From the NCBI GenBank assembly GCA_030689795.1, contig JAUYEO010000059.1:1-13680 (forward strand): 13,680 bases of DNA. Reading direction: 5' to 3'. The stretch comes from Desulfobacterales bacterium (lineage in GTDB: Bacteria > Desulfobacterota > Desulfobacteria > Desulfobacterales > RPRI01). A program made the translations under genes and the position numbers. This document shows positions 12,884-13,680 of this stretch, one piece after another. The notes under the pieces were generated by a model. The model saw nothing but the letters and a program-made list of their open reading frames with translations, did not search any database and was not told where the DNA came from. The first letter of the stretch is position 1; each line of letters starts with the position of its first letter.

Positions 12884-13680
12884 CTATTCTTCATAAGGGC
12901 CGAGAAAACGTTCACCGTTAAAGTGGATCAGATGCGTTGGGGACTCGGCAATCCAGACTTCCGTCTCCCATGAAATGTCATTCAGGTATTTAAGCATAGC
13001 CCTGCGATCGAGAAATGCGGTTACAAAAACCAAACCGGCAGTCGACCCGGAAAACAATTCCTTCAATTCCTGTCTCCGTTTCGGGTTTACAGGCCCGTGA
13101 CTGGTCACAGCCTCAACCAGAACCAGCCAGTTTTTCTCTACGTGATGCACCACGATATCCGGCATCTTCCCGTGTTCCTGAATCTCAACACCAAGTAGCG
13201 CCAAGGCCTTTGAATCAAAATATGCCCACTTTGTCTGAGTATCCCCGGCATAAATAACGTAACTCCCCGGTGTGAACAATGGACAAAAATCATCTATTAT
13301 TTTCTTAACCAGGACATTTTGACCGCCTGGGGAAAGCCTGATTTTCTTACCGTTCGCCAGCTTGACAGGTAGTCGTCTCATGTCTCTCTCACGTGCATAC
13401 AACTTTTTCAACGTATTCACTGTCCGAAGATATTTCTCCAGATACCCTTTCCATCCCGGCTTCCCGAAGCCTCGAAGCAGTTTCAACACGGACGGCTCTA
13501 TTTGATAGACCGCTTTGGGGCTATTGGTCGGTCTTGAGGGTTTATCAGGGTTGGCGACAATCAAAGCCGCTTGCATAAACTGATGCACGGTTTGGCGGCG
13601 CACCGTTTCTCGGGTGTTGGGTGCATATTTCTTTCCATAGTGTTCCTGAAAGAAATCCATCATAGGAGTAATACCCATCA
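12884..13680 (-). CDS. BsuBI/PstI-family type II restriction endonuclease (5' end outside window)
   Basis: At least 264 aa of a type IIP restriction endonuclease of the BsuBI/PstI family, whose founding members recognise CTGCAG. Counting from the first visible Met (13678), an N-terminal helix-turn-helix-like part (GITPMMDFFQEHYGKKYAPN, then NTRETVRRQTVHQF) is followed by the catalytic domain. That domain has VIYAGDTQTKWAYFD, HGKMPDIVV (Asp174), LVEAVTSHGPV (Glu189), ISWETEVWIAESPTHLIHFN and the C-terminal RFLGPYEE. The PD...E arrangement fits a PD-(D/E)XK-type nuclease site. Known members have about 315-325 aa, so some 50 N-terminal residues probably lie beyond the window and the Met at 13678 is unlikely to be the start. 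The cognate methyltransferase is not in view; it would be expected upstream of this gene, beyond 13680. Confidence 0.9.
   Translation of the reverse strand, partial: MGITPMMDFFQEHYGKKYAPNTRETVRRQTVHQFMQAALIVANPDKPSRPTNSPKAVYQIEPSVLKLLRGFGKPGWKGYLEKYLRTVNTLKKLYARERDMRRLPVKLANGKKIRLSPGGQNVLVKKIIDDFCPLFTPGSYVIYAGDTQTKWAYFDSKALALLGVEIQEHGKMPDIVVHHVEKNWLVLVEAVTSHGPVNPKRRQELKELFSGSTAGLVFVTAFLDRRAMLKYLNDISWETEVWIAESPTHLIHFNGERFLGPYEE

Noticed and set aside
1..13680. CRISPR arrays, tRNA or rRNA genes, transposases, phage genes
   Set aside because: I saw no regularly spaced repeats, no tRNA-like cloverleaf, and no recognisable transposase or phage protein in the reading frames.

Overview
The window looks like a chromosomal segment of an anaerobic bacterium with a Wood-Ljungdahl-type C1 metabolism. 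It has moderate GC, a metF-metV pair next to an MvhD-type iron-sulfur protein, a TAXI-type TRAP transporter and a probable selenocysteine-containing protein. Sulfate-reducing or syntrophic Desulfobacterota would fit all of these. That assignment is inference from gene content; the window holds no rRNA or other phylogenetic marker.

Left part (1-3813, + strand). A short intergenic region, which may hold the start of a divergent gene at its edge, contains a 151-bp inverted-repeat element that ends just before the ribosome binding site of a TAXI-TRAP transporter operon. The operon encodes a periplasmic binding protein, then a strong hairpin with a T-run, then a small DUF1850 protein and a fused 4TM+12TM permease. 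The last two overlap by ATGA.

Middle part (3855-11843, - strand). Six genes run leftwards, convergent to the transporter: mvhD-like, metV, metF, a divergent FMN-domain glutamate-synthase paralogue, a complete FMN-domain glutamate synthase with ferredoxin clusters, and a fused glutamine-amidotransferase/GXGXG protein. They are tightly packed except for a 313-nt gap with repeats before the last gene. Together they could supply every domain of a split, ferredoxin-type glutamate synthase, joined to a methylenetetrahydrofolate reductase module. No HdrA and no NAD(P)H-oxidising GltD is present. The leader upstream of mvhD holds a good sigma70-like promoter, a 12-bp perfect palindrome and an intrinsic terminator, so attenuation is possible.

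Right part (12057-13680, - strand). A hotdog-fold thioesterase, a palindrome-rich spacer, a small BFD/CopZ-like [2Fe-2S] protein, and the C-terminal part of a BsuBI/PstI-family restriction endonuclease cut by the window edge. The small [2Fe-2S] gene is the most interesting item. Its apparent stop codon is a UGA exactly where the family has the first Cys of the NPxGRCC motif. The frame continues with family-like residues for 12 more codons to a second stop. A stem-loop with an AGGU apical loop lies 20 nt downstream of the UGA, as expected for a bacterial SECIS element.
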